A DNA stretch of 64,000 bases from an uncultured Clostridia bacterium (GCA_945923775.1 CAMELR010000003.1:56626-120625); one strand, 5' to 3'; counted from the stretch's first letter, positions 32,900-41,011 are shown. Translations and numbers: made by a program. Notes: generated from the sequence alone by a model not told the origin.

Positions 32900-33555
32900 T
32901 GTGCATCCTCCTTTGCAAGTTCTCTGTGCTTGATACACTTTATGTCATAAACACAATATTGCACCTCTGTATAATAAATGTCCATAAGTTTTCCTATATT
33001 ATAACAACCTTTATCAAGATAGTCGAATTCTGACTGATTAAATGCCGCTATTATAATATCGACATCATAATTTTGATTAAACCAATTAAAAAAAGAACAT
33101 CGAAGTTTTTGGAATAATTCTTCATCTATTTCTTCATTTAATTCTTGGTCATCTTTTTCTTGGTCATCTTTTTCTTGGTCATCATTTCCACCTGTAATAT
33201 ATTTACCTAACTCATCCATATATTCATCAAAAGCCTTAATTGTCTTTCGCCAAGTATCCACTTTTCTGAGATCCCACGTTTTGTCAGATGTAGCAATCCT
33301 AGCGCGAATAATGGCTTTATTTTCAAAAGATTCCTTTTCACCAAAAGTAGTAGAAGGACATGATTTCCACCATTTAGCAACCTCTATATCTTCGAAGAAA
33401 TAAACGCCATTGCCTAACCAATATTTGTAGAACCTCTTATCAGCTTTTTTGTCTGTGTTTTCTGTAGATTTTACAGGTCTCTTAAAATTGTCTGTAAGAA
33501 TGGAAGCTACATTGGTTTTATTCGTTGCATGATAGCCCACTATGACTTTACTCAT
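32896..33555 (-). CDS. ADP-ribosyltransferase-like toxin of the TAC operon (CmdT-like by position)
   Basis: A 219-aa protein. VGYHAT (His9) and YWLGNGVYFFED (Tyr52) form the H and Y elements of the ART/PARP-like NAD-binding fold. EVQYCVYDIKCI near residue 197 fits the third element, with Gln199 in the place of the usual Glu (an H-Y-[EDQ] triad). Residues 125-138 are a repeated DDQEK linker encoded by a 15-bp tandem repeat. Its partner genes are an unknown protein with a degron-like tail and a SecB-like chaperone. This matches TAC systems in which an ART toxin modifies RNA or protein during phage infection. The target is not known from sequence. Confidence 0.75.
   Translation of the reverse strand: MSKVIVGYHATNKTNVASILTDNFKRPVKSTENTDKKADKRFYKYWLGNGVYFFEDIEVAKWWKSCPSTTFGEKESFENKAIIRARIATSDKTWDLRKVDTWRKTIKAFDEYMDELGKYITGGNDDQEKDDQEKDDQELNEEIDEELFQKLRCSFFNWFNQNYDVDIIIAAFNQSEFDYLDKGCYNIGKLMDIYYTEVQYCVYDIKCIKHRELAKEDAQ
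33142..33184 (-). repeat. 15-bp tandem repeat, about 2.9 copies, inside the toxin gene
   Basis: The unit TTCTTGGTCATCTTT (forward strand) starts at 33142, 33157 and 33172. It is in frame and encodes DDQEK. Copy-number change would lengthen the linker without a frameshift. Confidence 0.9.
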
Positions 33556-33597
33556 ATTATTACCTCGATTTAGCTAATAATACTGCAAATATATTTT

Positions 33598-33626
33598 ATT
33601 ATATTCGCATTTGGCATTGTTTACAA
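33598..33626 (-). promoter_or_regulatory. promoter of the TAC operon
   Basis: Reverse strand: TTGTAA (33626-33621), 17-bp spacer, TATAAT (33603-33598). About 43 bp upstream of the toxin start, whose Shine-Dalgarno is CGAGGT. Confidence 0.7.
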
Positions 33627-33891
33627 GTTTTCGCCTATTTGATGGAAAAACGAATTTCATGAGTTCGCGATTCTTTAAAAGGGTGAACGACACGAAATAA
33701 GAAATTTACTTGTTGTTATTGTATCACAAACCATTGAAAATGTCAATATGGTTTGACAACAAAAGCTGTGATTTTGACTCCTTGCATACAGCATATGTAA
33801 ATTTAAAATGCTTTATTTTTACCCTTCATTTCATATTTTTTGTTTATGATTCAATTTCTTTCTATTTGAAAAATGAGTTTAAAATGTATGA
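33627..33891. other. AT-rich prophage end without genes
   Basis: No credible coding frame or RNA. The stretch is markedly AT-rich up to about 33,898, then switches sharply to GC-rich host sequence. It is the right arm of the prophage and probably includes integrase-binding sequence. Confidence 0.6.
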
Positions 33892-34344
33892 TATCATTTC
33901 GGGTCGTATGAGTGGGGGTACACATACGGCCCGCCGCTTGCGGTATCACCGATAAACGAAGTGCGGCGCGTGCTTGACTACGCAGTGACCGAGATACCGC
34001 CCGAGAAAATACTGATGGGAATGCCGAATTACGGCTACGACTGGACGCTGCCGTTCATGCGTGGGACTCCGGCGCAGAGCGTAAGCTTCACCCAGGCTGT
34101 GGATCTTGCCCTGAGATACGGCGCGGAGATACAGTTCGACGAGCAGGCGCAGACGCCGTACTTCTACTACACCGACAACGGAACTCAGCATGTGGTGTGG
34201 TTCGACGATCCGCGCAGCATAGAGGCGAAGCTTCAGCTCATCGACGATTACGGGCTTGCCGGGGCGAGCTGGTGGACGATCAACCGGTGCTACGTTCCGA
34301 ACTGGCTAGTTTTGCAGAACATGTACGAAACGGTCAAACTGTGA
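33892..34344 (+). pseudogene. 3' remnant of a GH18 SleL/YaaH-type hydrolase, interrupted by the prophage
   Basis: The host-like frame begins at the prophage junction and reads YEWGYTYGPPLAVSPINEVRRVLDYAVTEIPPEKILMGMPNYGYDWTLP, followed by AEIQFDEQAQTPYFYYTDN and a tail ending NWLVLQNMYETVKL. These are the last two-fifths of a glycoside hydrolase 18 domain as in spore-cortex enzymes SleL/YaaH. The catalytic DxxDxDxE strand and any LysM repeats are missing. The first homologous residues are at about 33,904, right where base composition changes. The 5' part should lie on the far side of the prophage. Confidence 0.82.
33895..33930. other. candidate attR junction
   Basis: The AT-rich phage arm ends and GH18 coding sequence resumes here. 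CGTATG ... CATACG form a 6-bp inverted repeat around the conserved TATGAGTGGGG (Tyr-Glu-Trp-Gly). The exact crossover cannot be fixed without attL. Confidence 0.5.
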
Positions 34345-34353
34345 ATATAAAGC

Positions 34354-34382
34354 GGCATGGCGCAGATATATCGCGCCATGCC
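34354..34382 (+). terminator. terminator-like hairpin after GH18 remnant
   Basis: GGCATGGCGC and GCGCCATGCC are perfect 10-bp arms with a 9-nt loop, 10 bp after the stop. Confidence 0.7.
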
Positions 34383-34424
34383 AAACATTTGTGCAGAAAA
34401 TCGCAACAATCAGGAAGACATGTC

Positions 34425-34453
34425 TTGACAAATTACATGATTCATTGTAAAAT
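34425..34453 (+). promoter_or_regulatory. promoter of the dockerin gene
   Basis: TTGACA at 34425-34430, 17-bp spacer, TAAAAT at 34448-34453. Confidence 0.75.
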
Positions 34454-34496
34454 AAATCGGGACAATAATATACTTTATCAGGAAAGGAAGATACAT

Positions 34497-37400
34497 TTGA
34501 TTAAGAAAAAGATGAAAAGCCTGCTGGCTGTGGCTCTGGCGGGAGCTCTGACGGCTTCCGCGATACCAGTCAATGCGTCGGCGGCTGTGAACAGATTCAA
34601 ATACAGTGGTTATGAGCATAGTCACGCCGGCGATATTCTGATCGAACTGGGCAGTTACAGCGACGCCAATGCATTTGACGTTATATATGAAGGCGCGCAT
34701 CATGGCGTTTCCGGCGGCGGGCTGGAGGAACTTCTCACGGCGCTTGAAACTGATTCCACCGATCACGGCGATGTTGAGCTGAATAACGAACATACTGTCT
34801 ATAATGTCAAGGATAACAGCGATGATCCTTCCGGGGCTTTGAAGGCTGCTTCCGGAAACAGCCGGCAAAATCTGCTGACATTTCCCGTGGACATTAAAAG
34901 CTATGCGATGAATGCATTTCCGGACCCCCTGCATGAGGTTTCCGCCTGGAGAATGTGGGTCGGCGATTCTGGATTTAATGACATCGTCCCGGTAGCTGAG
35001 GTAAGCACCGCTGATTATATCGAAACGTCTGACATGGTGGACGCAATAAACGCATTGGGTTCGAAGTACGAGAATATCGCGCTCCAGTTGATTTTCAAAG
35101 GAATCGAATTCAAGGTACAGTACTATTCCGCGTTTGACCAGCCTTTAGGGAGCTATTACACCATCAGCGACGAGAACCGCAGAAACCTTGACGCAACTTA
35201 CTGTTTCGTGCATTACGTGCCTGATGTTGCCGTTTCCATGCTCAATGTATCTTCCGGTGAAGAGGCATGGGATTTCATAAACCGCATGGTTCGCAATTTT
35301 GATGAATTCAATCAGAATCGGGCAAAACTTCTGCGGTTTGCTGAATTTGATGTCCTCGACCGCTATGGAAAATCCGTCGGCAGATTTTCCTCAGAGCATT
35401 GCGACGAATATGAATATAACAAGGCGTTCAAGTATGTAAAATCAGGCGAGAACAGCGATACTCTGTGGCTGGTTTCCGATGGCGGCGGCGCATATCCGAT
35501 GTTCAGCGCTTCCGGCGATAAGCTCGAGGAAGCTGTAAATGAGTTCCTCGCGCAGCATGCGGACGTCCAGAAGGTAACACTCAGAATGTGCCCTGAGATG
35601 TATGTCACCGGTTCGAGCTGCTTCGACGGCGACGTGCTGGCTGATTTGTCACAGTTCAAGCAGTACAATGTGACGGAGCTTCCGGCAAAAGCGGCTGATC
35701 TGGCCAGCGTGCTGACTCTCAGGGAGCACTATGGGTTCGATTTCGACAACTGGAAGCTTTTCGAGGGCGTTTCCACTGGGGAAAACGGCGGCTACAGGTT
35801 CAGCCAACTCGTTAACGATAAGGACGGCTTCGGCATTGACTCCATATCTGGAATCGCCGCCGGAAGCGTACTTGTGGCGTATATCCCGCAGGAGGAGCTC
35901 CCCGATGATATTATCCCGCAGGTGGAGATAACCGTTGCAGAGCCGGAAATCGGCGTAAAGTTCCCGGATACTGCGGAGATTCCCTCCGGCGCGGATTACG
36001 AGGCGGATAAAGTATCGTGGTACCGGGGTGAAACCCTCGATACCTCCGGCGAGTTCGCTGCGGGCGGGCAGTACACGGTGTCCGTGACTCTCAGCCCGAA
36101 GAAATACTTTGCGTTCGACGGAACTACCACAGCGACGGTAAACGGCCATAACGCGGTTATCAGGGACTTCACAGCCAACGAGCTTGTCGTTGAGTACACG
36201 TTTGATGAGCTTCAGGAGGACATCTGGGGTTTCGTTGACGGCGAGCTTGCCAGGGAGCACCCGGTTATCAGCGTGCCTGCCGGCGAGACTATCCCCGGCG
36301 AGGTTATGCAGAAGATAAAGGACAGCGGCAGGGAAGTCGAGCTGAATTACGGCGATTATAGCTGGATAATAACCGGATTTGACGCGGATTACACGGCGAA
36401 GCCGATCGACCTGAGAATAATAAGGGTCGCTGAAAGCAGCTGGGCGGAAGCGGTAAAGAACGCCTCCGGACATCTGTACAAAATGCAGCTATCCATTCAG
36501 CACAGCGGAGATTTCGGATTCACTGCTCTGCTGAAGCTGAACCTCAGCGATGGCAAGCCGACCAACCCCGGGACGTATTACGCAAATCTGTATCAGCTCT
36601 CCGGAGACCAGCTCAAATGGAGCGTATACTCCGACCTCGCTGAGGAAAGCGGTAAGTATATCGCGAAGCTTAAATTTACGCACGCGTCAGACTGGCTTGT
36701 CACCATTGACAGCGAGATAAATCCGGGAAGCAGAAATGACGATACTGACGACGCTTCCGGAAGTTCCGGCACCAGGGTGAACGGAGTTAAGAAGGCGAGA
36801 ACAGTGAAATCCGAAGGCTGGGATAATATCGTAAAGGAGATAAAGTCCACCGGGGAAGGCTCGGTTATCGAGATAACCCTTAACGATGAGACCACAATGC
36901 CCGAGGACGCGCTCCGGGCTTCAATCGACAGAAAGATGAAGTTGATAATGGACGCAGGCTTCGGCAGAACATGGGAGATAGACGGCGCGAAGGCGGTACC
37001 CGGAAAGTACATCGACCTCAGCATTTCCGGCGTTGACGTCGGTATCCCGGAGGCCGCATATGCAGGTATCCTCTGCTCTGACAGCAGGCAGCTCAGAATA
37101 AATGCGCGTCTGCTGAATTTCACGGCTCAGCTCACGGCGTTCATCGGCAAGGACAATATCGGGCAGAATGCGGCGCTCTACAGCTACAACGACGAGACCG
37201 GAAAGCTTGTGTTCCAGGATATATCGGCGGTTGACAGGGACGGAAACGTTATATTCAACATCAAGTGCGGCGGACGCTATTTCATCGCGCTCGGAAGCGA
37301 GGTGGCACCTCCAGCGTACCTCTGCGGCGACGTTAACGGCGACGGAGTTGTAAACGCCCACGACGCTGCGGCTATCCTCAAATACGCGACCTACGGCTAC

Positions 37401-37526
37401 CCGCTCGACAAGCGCTGCGGCGATACCAACGCGGACGGCGCGGTAGACGCTCACGACGCTCTGCCGATACTTAATTATGTAGTCGGCAATGTGAAGTCGC
37501 TTCCTGCTTTAGGATTCAGGCAGTGA
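34497..37526 (+). CDS. large secreted protein with C-terminal type I dockerin
   Basis: A 1009-aa protein. The start is probably TTG 34497 behind AGGAAG; ATG 34512 is an alternative. An Sec signal peptide (KKKMKSLLAVALAGALTASAIPVNASA) is followed by a long beta-rich ectodomain with no catalytic family I can name. Around residues 620-690 lies an Ig-like unit (VSWYRGETLDTSGEFAAGGQYTV). The last about 65 residues are a dockerin: GDVNGDGVVNAHDAAAILKYA and GDTNADGAVDAHDALPILNYV, two Ca-binding loops each with an Ala-His pair at the recognition position. It should attach to a cohesin-bearing scaffoldin or cell-surface protein. Confidence 0.85.
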   Translation: MIKKKMKSLLAVALAGALTASAIPVNASAAVNRFKYSGYEHSHAGDILIELGSYSDANAFDVIYEGAHHGVSGGGLEELLTALETDSTDHGDVELNNEHTVYNVKDNSDDPSGALKAASGNSRQNLLTFPVDIKSYAMNAFPDPLHEVSAWRMWVGDSGFNDIVPVAEVSTADYIETSDMVDAINALGSKYENIALQLIFKGIEFKVQYYSAFDQPLGSYYTISDENRRNLDATYCFVHYVPDVAVSMLNVSSGEEAWDFINRMVRNFDEFNQNRAKLLRFAEFDVLDRYGKSVGRFSSEHCDEYEYNKAFKYVKSGENSDTLWLVSDGGGAYPMFSASGDKLEEAVNEFLAQHADVQKVTLRMCPEMYVTGSSCFDGDVLADLSQFKQYNVTELPAKAADLASVLTLREHYGFDFDNWKLFEGVSTGENGGYRFSQLVNDKDGFGIDSISGIAAGSVLVAYIPQEELPDDIIPQVEITVAEPEIGVKFPDTAEIPSGADYEADKVSWYRGETLDTSGEFAAGGQYTVSVTLSPKKYFAFDGTTTATVNGHNAVIRDFTANELVVEYTFDELQEDIWGFVDGELAREHPVISVPAGETIPGEVMQKIKDSGREVELNYGDYSWIITGFDADYTAKPIDLRIIRVAESSWAEAVKNASGHLYKMQLSIQHSGDFGFTALLKLNLSDGKPTNPGTYYANLYQLSGDQLKWSVYSDLAEESGKYIAKLKFTHASDWLVTIDSEINPGSRNDDTDDASGSSGTRVNGVKKARTVKSEGWDNIVKEIKSTGEGSVIEITLNDETTMPEDALRASIDRKMKLIMDAGFGRTWEIDGAKAVPGKYIDLSISGVDVGIPEAAYAGILCSDSRQLRINARLLNFTAQLTAFIGKDNIGQNAALYSYNDETGKLVFQDISAVDRDGNVIFNIKCGGRYFIALGSEVAPPAYLCGDVNGDGVVNAHDAAAILKYATYGYPLDKRCGDTNADGAVDAHDALPILNYVVGNVKSLPALGFRQ

Positions 37527-37542
37527 ACCACAATTAAGTTGA

Positions 37543-37577
37543 AACTCTCCCGTGGGTCTCCGCGGGAGAGTTTTTTT
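37543..37577 (+). terminator. rho-independent terminator
   Basis: AACTCTCCCG and CGGGAGAGTT arms followed by seven Ts. It serves the dockerin gene and may also serve the convergent 53-aa gene. Confidence 0.9.
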
Positions 37578-37598
37578 GTTTCCGGAACAACCGGGTGC

Positions 37599-37760
37599 TC
37601 AGATAGCGTCCATAAGTGCGCCCAGCATTCGGAACACCTTCGCGGTGCTGCGGCGCTTCATGGAGTGTCTGCTGAGGGAATTCACCGCCATGAATGCCAG
37701 ACCTCCGGCTATCAGACCGGCGGCGCTGCTCTTGATATATGCTTCAGTCTTTTTTGACAT
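37599..37760 (-). CDS. 53-aa small protein with one hydrophobic segment
   Basis: ATG 37760 sits behind AAAGGAGC. The peptide begins MSKKTEAYIK, has a Gly/Ala-rich hydrophobic stretch at about residues 11-27 (SSAAGLIAGGLAFMAVN) and a basic tail (RHSMKRRSTAK). It could be a small membrane-associated protein. No family is recognised; strand-correct Shine-Dalgarno and terminator support a real gene. Confidence 0.6.
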   Translation of the reverse strand: MSKKTEAYIKSSAAGLIAGGLAFMAVNSLSRHSMKRRSTAKVFRMLGALMDAI

Positions 37761-38019
37761 GGTGATCAGCTCCTTTTTGAAAGTTTACGTCAGTATTTTC
37801 TGCAATTTCAGAAAAAACATACCCGCAGCCATGCCGGAAATTGATTCCGCCGATACCTGAAACGCCCGGAAATATGTGCTTCAATTGAGAAAAATCGCGT
37901 TTTTGACCTGATTCTTTGTGCTTTTTGTAATGTTTGCATAGTTGAACTCCTGATTTCAACTACAGTATTCGTCAATATGCCAAAATGCAATTTCTAGCAC
38001 AAAAACTTGCAAAAATCGC
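37761..38019. other. intergenic region with an inverted repeat
   Basis: No credible gene. TAGTTGAA (37939-37946) and TTCAACTA (37955-37962) are perfect 8-bp arms, 8 bp apart, about 60 bp upstream of the amt promoter. This is a possible regulator site. Confidence 0.5.
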
Positions 38020-38048
38020 TTGACAAAAATTCTTGTTTGGTGTATAAT
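38020..38048 (+). promoter_or_regulatory. promoter of amt
   Basis: TTGACA at 38020-38025, 17-bp spacer, TATAAT at 38043-38048. Confidence 0.85.
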
Positions 38049-38056
38049 CAGACCAT

Positions 38057-38120
38057 AGCAAAGGGGCTATGACAGACAGACTTCAATGGCGAAGCCTGCC
38101 GGTCATAGCCCCGCTTTGTT
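38057..38120 (+). promoter_or_regulatory. structured 5' leader of amt, possible ANTAR-type or other attenuator
   Basis: GGGGCTATGAC (38063-38073) pairs perfectly with GTCATAGCCCC (38102-38112), then CGCTTTGTT. Inside lies CTTC-AATGGC-GAAG (38081-38094), a six-base loop with A at position 1 and G at position 4. These are the two bases conserved in ANTAR target hairpins. A second GC-rich hairpin (CCGCCT/AGGCGG) follows near 38,145-38,170. Confidence 0.55.
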
Positions 38121-38205
38121 AGCATATCAAGTCAATACGGGCTGCCGCCTCCGGTTATGCGGGACAGGCGGACGGCTTCAAAAACAGAAAGGGGACGGTT
38201 CTTAA

Positions 38206-40002
38206 ATGAACACACTATTGACTTTATTGTCCGAGGCGGGAACGGTATTCACCCCGGATCAGAACGCAGCGATCCAGGCTGTCGTTGATGAAACGATGTA
38301 CAGCGGCAGCGATGTAAACGGCATATGGTACCTTATCGGTGCCGCCTGGGTATTCTTCATGCAGTGCGGCTTCGCGATGGTCGAGACCGGTATGACGCGT
38401 TCAAAGAACGCCGGCAACATCATCATGAAGAACCTCATGGACTTCTGTATCGGCACAGTAGTATTTATCCTTCTTGGTTTCGGACTCCTGCTCGGCGAGG
38501 ATACGCTCTTCGGTCTGGTTGGTATCCCGAACCTCGACATTCTCGGCAGTTTCTCGGACTTCAACAGATGTGCTGAGTTCGTGTTCAACCTCGTTTTTTG
38601 CGCGACTGCCGCAACTATCGTTTCCGGCGCGATGGCAGAAAGAACGAAGTTCCTCAGCTACTGCATCTACTCCGGCGTTATCAGCGCGATCGTTTACCCG
38701 ATCGAGGCTCACTGGATCTGGGGCGGCGGCTGGCTGGCTCAGATGGGCTTCGTTGACTTCGCTGGTTCCACATGTATCCACATGGTCGGCGGTATCTGCG
38801 CCCTCATCGGTGCGAAGATGGTCGGTCCGCGTATCGGCAAGTTCGGCAAGGACGGCAAGCCTAACGCGATCCTCGGTCACTCCATGACACTCGGCGCCCT
38901 CGGCGTATTTATCCTCTGGTTCGGCTGGTACGGATTCAACGGCGCTGCCGCTTCCGATACCCACTACCTCGCAAACATCTTCCTTACTACTACAGTAGCT
39001 CCTGCGGTTGCAACCTGCACGACCATGGTTTACACCTGGATCAGACACGGCAAGCCTGATGTCTCCATGTGCCTTAACGCTTCCCTTGCAGGTCTGGTTG
39101 CTATCACGGCTCCCTGCGCTGACACCGACTGCCTCGGCGCTGCGATCATCGGTCTGGTTTCCGGATTCCTGGTTTGCTTCGGCGTTTGGCTCCTCGATTA
39201 CAAGCTTCACATCGACGACCCGGTCGGCGCTGTTGCAGTTCATGGATTCAACGGCGTATGGGGAACTATCGCAGTAGGTCTTTTCGCTAACGGCAACGGT
39301 CAGAACGGTATCACCGGTCTGTTCTACGGCGGTGGATTCCATCAGTTAGGCGTTCAGCTCCTCGGTATGGTTGCTGTAATGGCTTGGACCGCTGTAACGA
39401 TCACAATTACATTCCTTATTATCAAGAAAACTATCGGTCTGAGAGTTTCCCGCCACGAAGAGATCGTTGGTCTGGACGCTACAGAGCACGGTCTGCCTTC
39501 CTCCTATGCAGACTTCGTTCCTGCAATGCACGTAGAGCTTTCCACCTCCGGCAAGGAGAAGGAAGTAGAGACTGTAAAGGTCGGCTCTGCACCTGTTGAG
39601 GCTGCTGTTCCTGTTGCATACAAGAGCGCTAAGCCTTCCGACGGCACAAAGATGAGCAAGGTAGTCATCATAGCTAAGCAGGAGAAGTTCGAAGTTCTCA
39701 AGCATGCGATGTCCGACATCGGCGTAACCGGTATGACAGTCACCAACGTACTCGGCTGTGGCATGCAGAAGGGCGCTACTGAGTTCTACCGCGGCGTCAA
39801 GGTCGAGACAACGCTCCTGCCCAAGGTAAAGGTCGAGATCGTTGTATGCAAGGTTCCTGTTGAGACAGTCGTTGAGACCGCTAAGCAGGCTCTGTACACA
39901 GGCCACATCGGCGACGGCAAGATCTTCGTTTACGATGTTGAGGACGTTGTAAAGGTTCGCACGGGCGAGACCGGCTACGACGCACTCCAGGACGTTGAGT
40001 AA
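38206..40002 (+). CDS. amt: ammonium transporter fused to a P-II domain
   Basis: A 598-aa fusion. Residues about 40-425 are an Amt/Mep channel: GAAWVFFMQCGFAMVETGMTR, the twin-His region (HWIWGGGWLAQMGFVDFAGS and VHGFNGVWGTIAVG), with about 11 membrane segments. After a linker (about 440-483), residues about 484-594 are a GlnK-like P-II protein: KVVIIAKQEKFEVLKHAMSDIGVTGMTV, T-loop GMQKGATEFYRG, and GDGKIFVYDVEDVVKVRTGE. P-II normally plugs Amt when ammonium is plentiful; here the regulator is tethered. A strong promoter and folded leader suggest nitrogen control. Confidence 0.96.
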   Translation: MNTLLTLLSEAGTVFTPDQNAAIQAVVDETMYSGSDVNGIWYLIGAAWVFFMQCGFAMVETGMTRSKNAGNIIMKNLMDFCIGTVVFILLGFGLLLGEDTLFGLVGIPNLDILGSFSDFNRCAEFVFNLVFCATAATIVSGAMAERTKFLSYCIYSGVISAIVYPIEAHWIWGGGWLAQMGFVDFAGSTCIHMVGGICALIGAKMVGPRIGKFGKDGKPNAILGHSMTLGALGVFILWFGWYGFNGAAASDTHYLANIFLTTTVAPAVATCTTMVYTWIRHGKPDVSMCLNASLAGLVAITAPCADTDCLGAAIIGLVSGFLVCFGVWLLDYKLHIDDPVGAVAVHGFNGVWGTIAVGLFANGNGQNGITGLFYGGGFHQLGVQLLGMVAVMAWTAVTITITFLIIKKTIGLRVSRHEEIVGLDATEHGLPSSYADFVPAMHVELSTSGKEKEVETVKVGSAPVEAAVPVAYKSAKPSDGTKMSKVVIIAKQEKFEVLKHAMSDIGVTGMTVTNVLGCGMQKGATEFYRGVKVETTLLPKVKVEIVVCKVPVETVVETAKQALYTGHIGDGKIFVYDVEDVVKVRTGETGYDALQDVE

Positions 40003-40057
40003 CGTTCAGCTAAACTAGCATTCTTCATAACCTTCCTGAATATAAAACCGCATAAGC

Positions 40058-40085
40058 AAAACCCCCGGCGAAAACCGGGGGTTTT
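40058..40085 (+). terminator. rho-independent terminator
   Basis: AAAACCCCCGG and CCGGGGGTTTT are perfect arms with a 6-nt loop, between the convergent amt and 40098 genes. It can work in both directions. Confidence 0.93.
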
Positions 40086-40097
40086 GCTCAGATATTC

Positions 40098-40757
40098 TCA
40101 GATAGAAAGTCGCAGCGAGGATACCTGCGCGGCGATGTCCACCGCGGAGCGTCCGACCCACTCCTGCATTGCCTGCGGCGTGAGAAAGTGGAAATCGGTG
40201 CTGAATTCCGGCGGGTTCAGGTAGAACTGCTGAATATTCCGTATCTGCCGCTCAACATAGTCGGAGCCGTAGTAGGGGAGGCAGTACACCGGATAATCAG
40301 CGATTTTGCAGAACTCCCGGAACACACGGCAGTCCGGGTGCTCGCGGAGGTAGAGATGGTCGTTTGCGTACCACTCGGGCTTTACACGGCGGTAGTATTC
40401 GGCGCGGTCAGCGGCGTAGAGTTCGCGGTGGAGCTCCTTGCAGGGCTCGTTTATGCGCCTGACCCACAGGACGTCCGCCATGAGGTGGCAGTAATACCCC
40501 AGCAGGAAGGAGAGCGTATGCGGGTCGTGGGATTTTCCGGCGATCATCTCGCGGTAGAATCTCTCGTAGTCGCAGTGACCCTTTCCGCGCTGAGTCCAGT
40601 GCGTTACTTCCTTGGGAGGGTCGAACCCTCCGGGGACGGCGATGCCGCAGTCCGGTGCGACGCTTCCCGCGAGGAAGTCCGGCTCTGACAGCCACGGTGC
40701 GCACAGCTCAGCGGAAATGAGTTCGGCGACCCGAAGATGAGCAAGCCATGTAGCCAT
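40098..40757 (-). CDS. zinc-dependent phospholipase C-like protein
   Basis: A 219-aa protein: WLAHLRVAE near the N-terminus, LAGSVAPDCGI at about 30-40, THWTQRGKGHCDYERFY and FLLGYYCHLMADVLW carry the scattered His/Asp residues of the PF00882 (zinc PLC/S1-nuclease-like) family. No signal peptide is seen, so the product is probably cytoplasmic. Substrate is unknown. A divergent promoter at 40772 serves the next small gene. Confidence 0.78.
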   Translation of the reverse strand: MATWLAHLRVAELISAELCAPWLSEPDFLAGSVAPDCGIAVPGGFDPPKEVTHWTQRGKGHCDYERFYREMIAGKSHDPHTLSFLLGYYCHLMADVLWVRRINEPCKELHRELYAADRAEYYRRVKPEWYANDHLYLREHPDCRVFREFCKIADYPVYCLPYYGSDYVERQIRNIQQFYLNPPEFSTDFHFLTPQAMQEWVGRSAVDIAAQVSSLRLSI

Positions 40758-40771
40758 ATTTTTACCTCCGG

Positions 40772-40800
40772 TTGAAATTGATCCTGAAATGTGGTATCAT
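40772..40800 (+). promoter_or_regulatory. promoter of the 54-aa gene
   Basis: TTGAAA at 40772-40777, 17-bp spacer, TATCAT at 40795-40800. Confidence 0.6.
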
Positions 40801-40825
40801 AGTAATATAGGAAAGGAGCACAGCC

Positions 40826-40990
40826 ATGAATGACAAAGAAAAGAAATCCATTCCGGAACAGCCCTCCGCTGAGAAGCCGGGAAGCGCGCCGGGAGTCCCC
40901 GCAGAGCCTTCCGCGCACGCCTGGGTCGACGATATGAAGCAGGAGCTTGAGGAATACATCGAGGATCAGGGAATCTATATCAGGCAATAA
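40826..40990 (+). CDS. 54-aa small acidic protein
   Basis: ATG 40826 behind AAAGGAGC, with its own promoter. The first half is Pro/Ala/Ser-rich and likely disordered. The second half is a short acidic helix (WVDDMKQELEEYIEDQG). No family is recognised. Confidence 0.6.
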   Translation: MNDKEKKSIPEQPSAEKPGSAPGVPAEPSAHAWVDDMKQELEEYIEDQGIYIRQ

Positions 40991-41011
40991 ATTGATCGTG
41001 GATAATGGCGA

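Noticed and set aside
1..33900. Search for a phage integrase or recombinase
   Set aside because: None is seen in the window. The left end of the prophage lies outside, so no claim is made on its integrase type.
37744..37959. Short reverse frames (43-71 codons) upstream of the 53-aa gene
   Set aside because: One has a fair AGGAG, but they overlap an inverted repeat, show no protein-like composition and would compete with the better supported 53-aa gene.
38401..39342. A 313-codon reverse frame inside amt
   Set aside because: An antisense shadow with repetitive acidic composition and no initiation signal. Amt motifs run through the forward strand.
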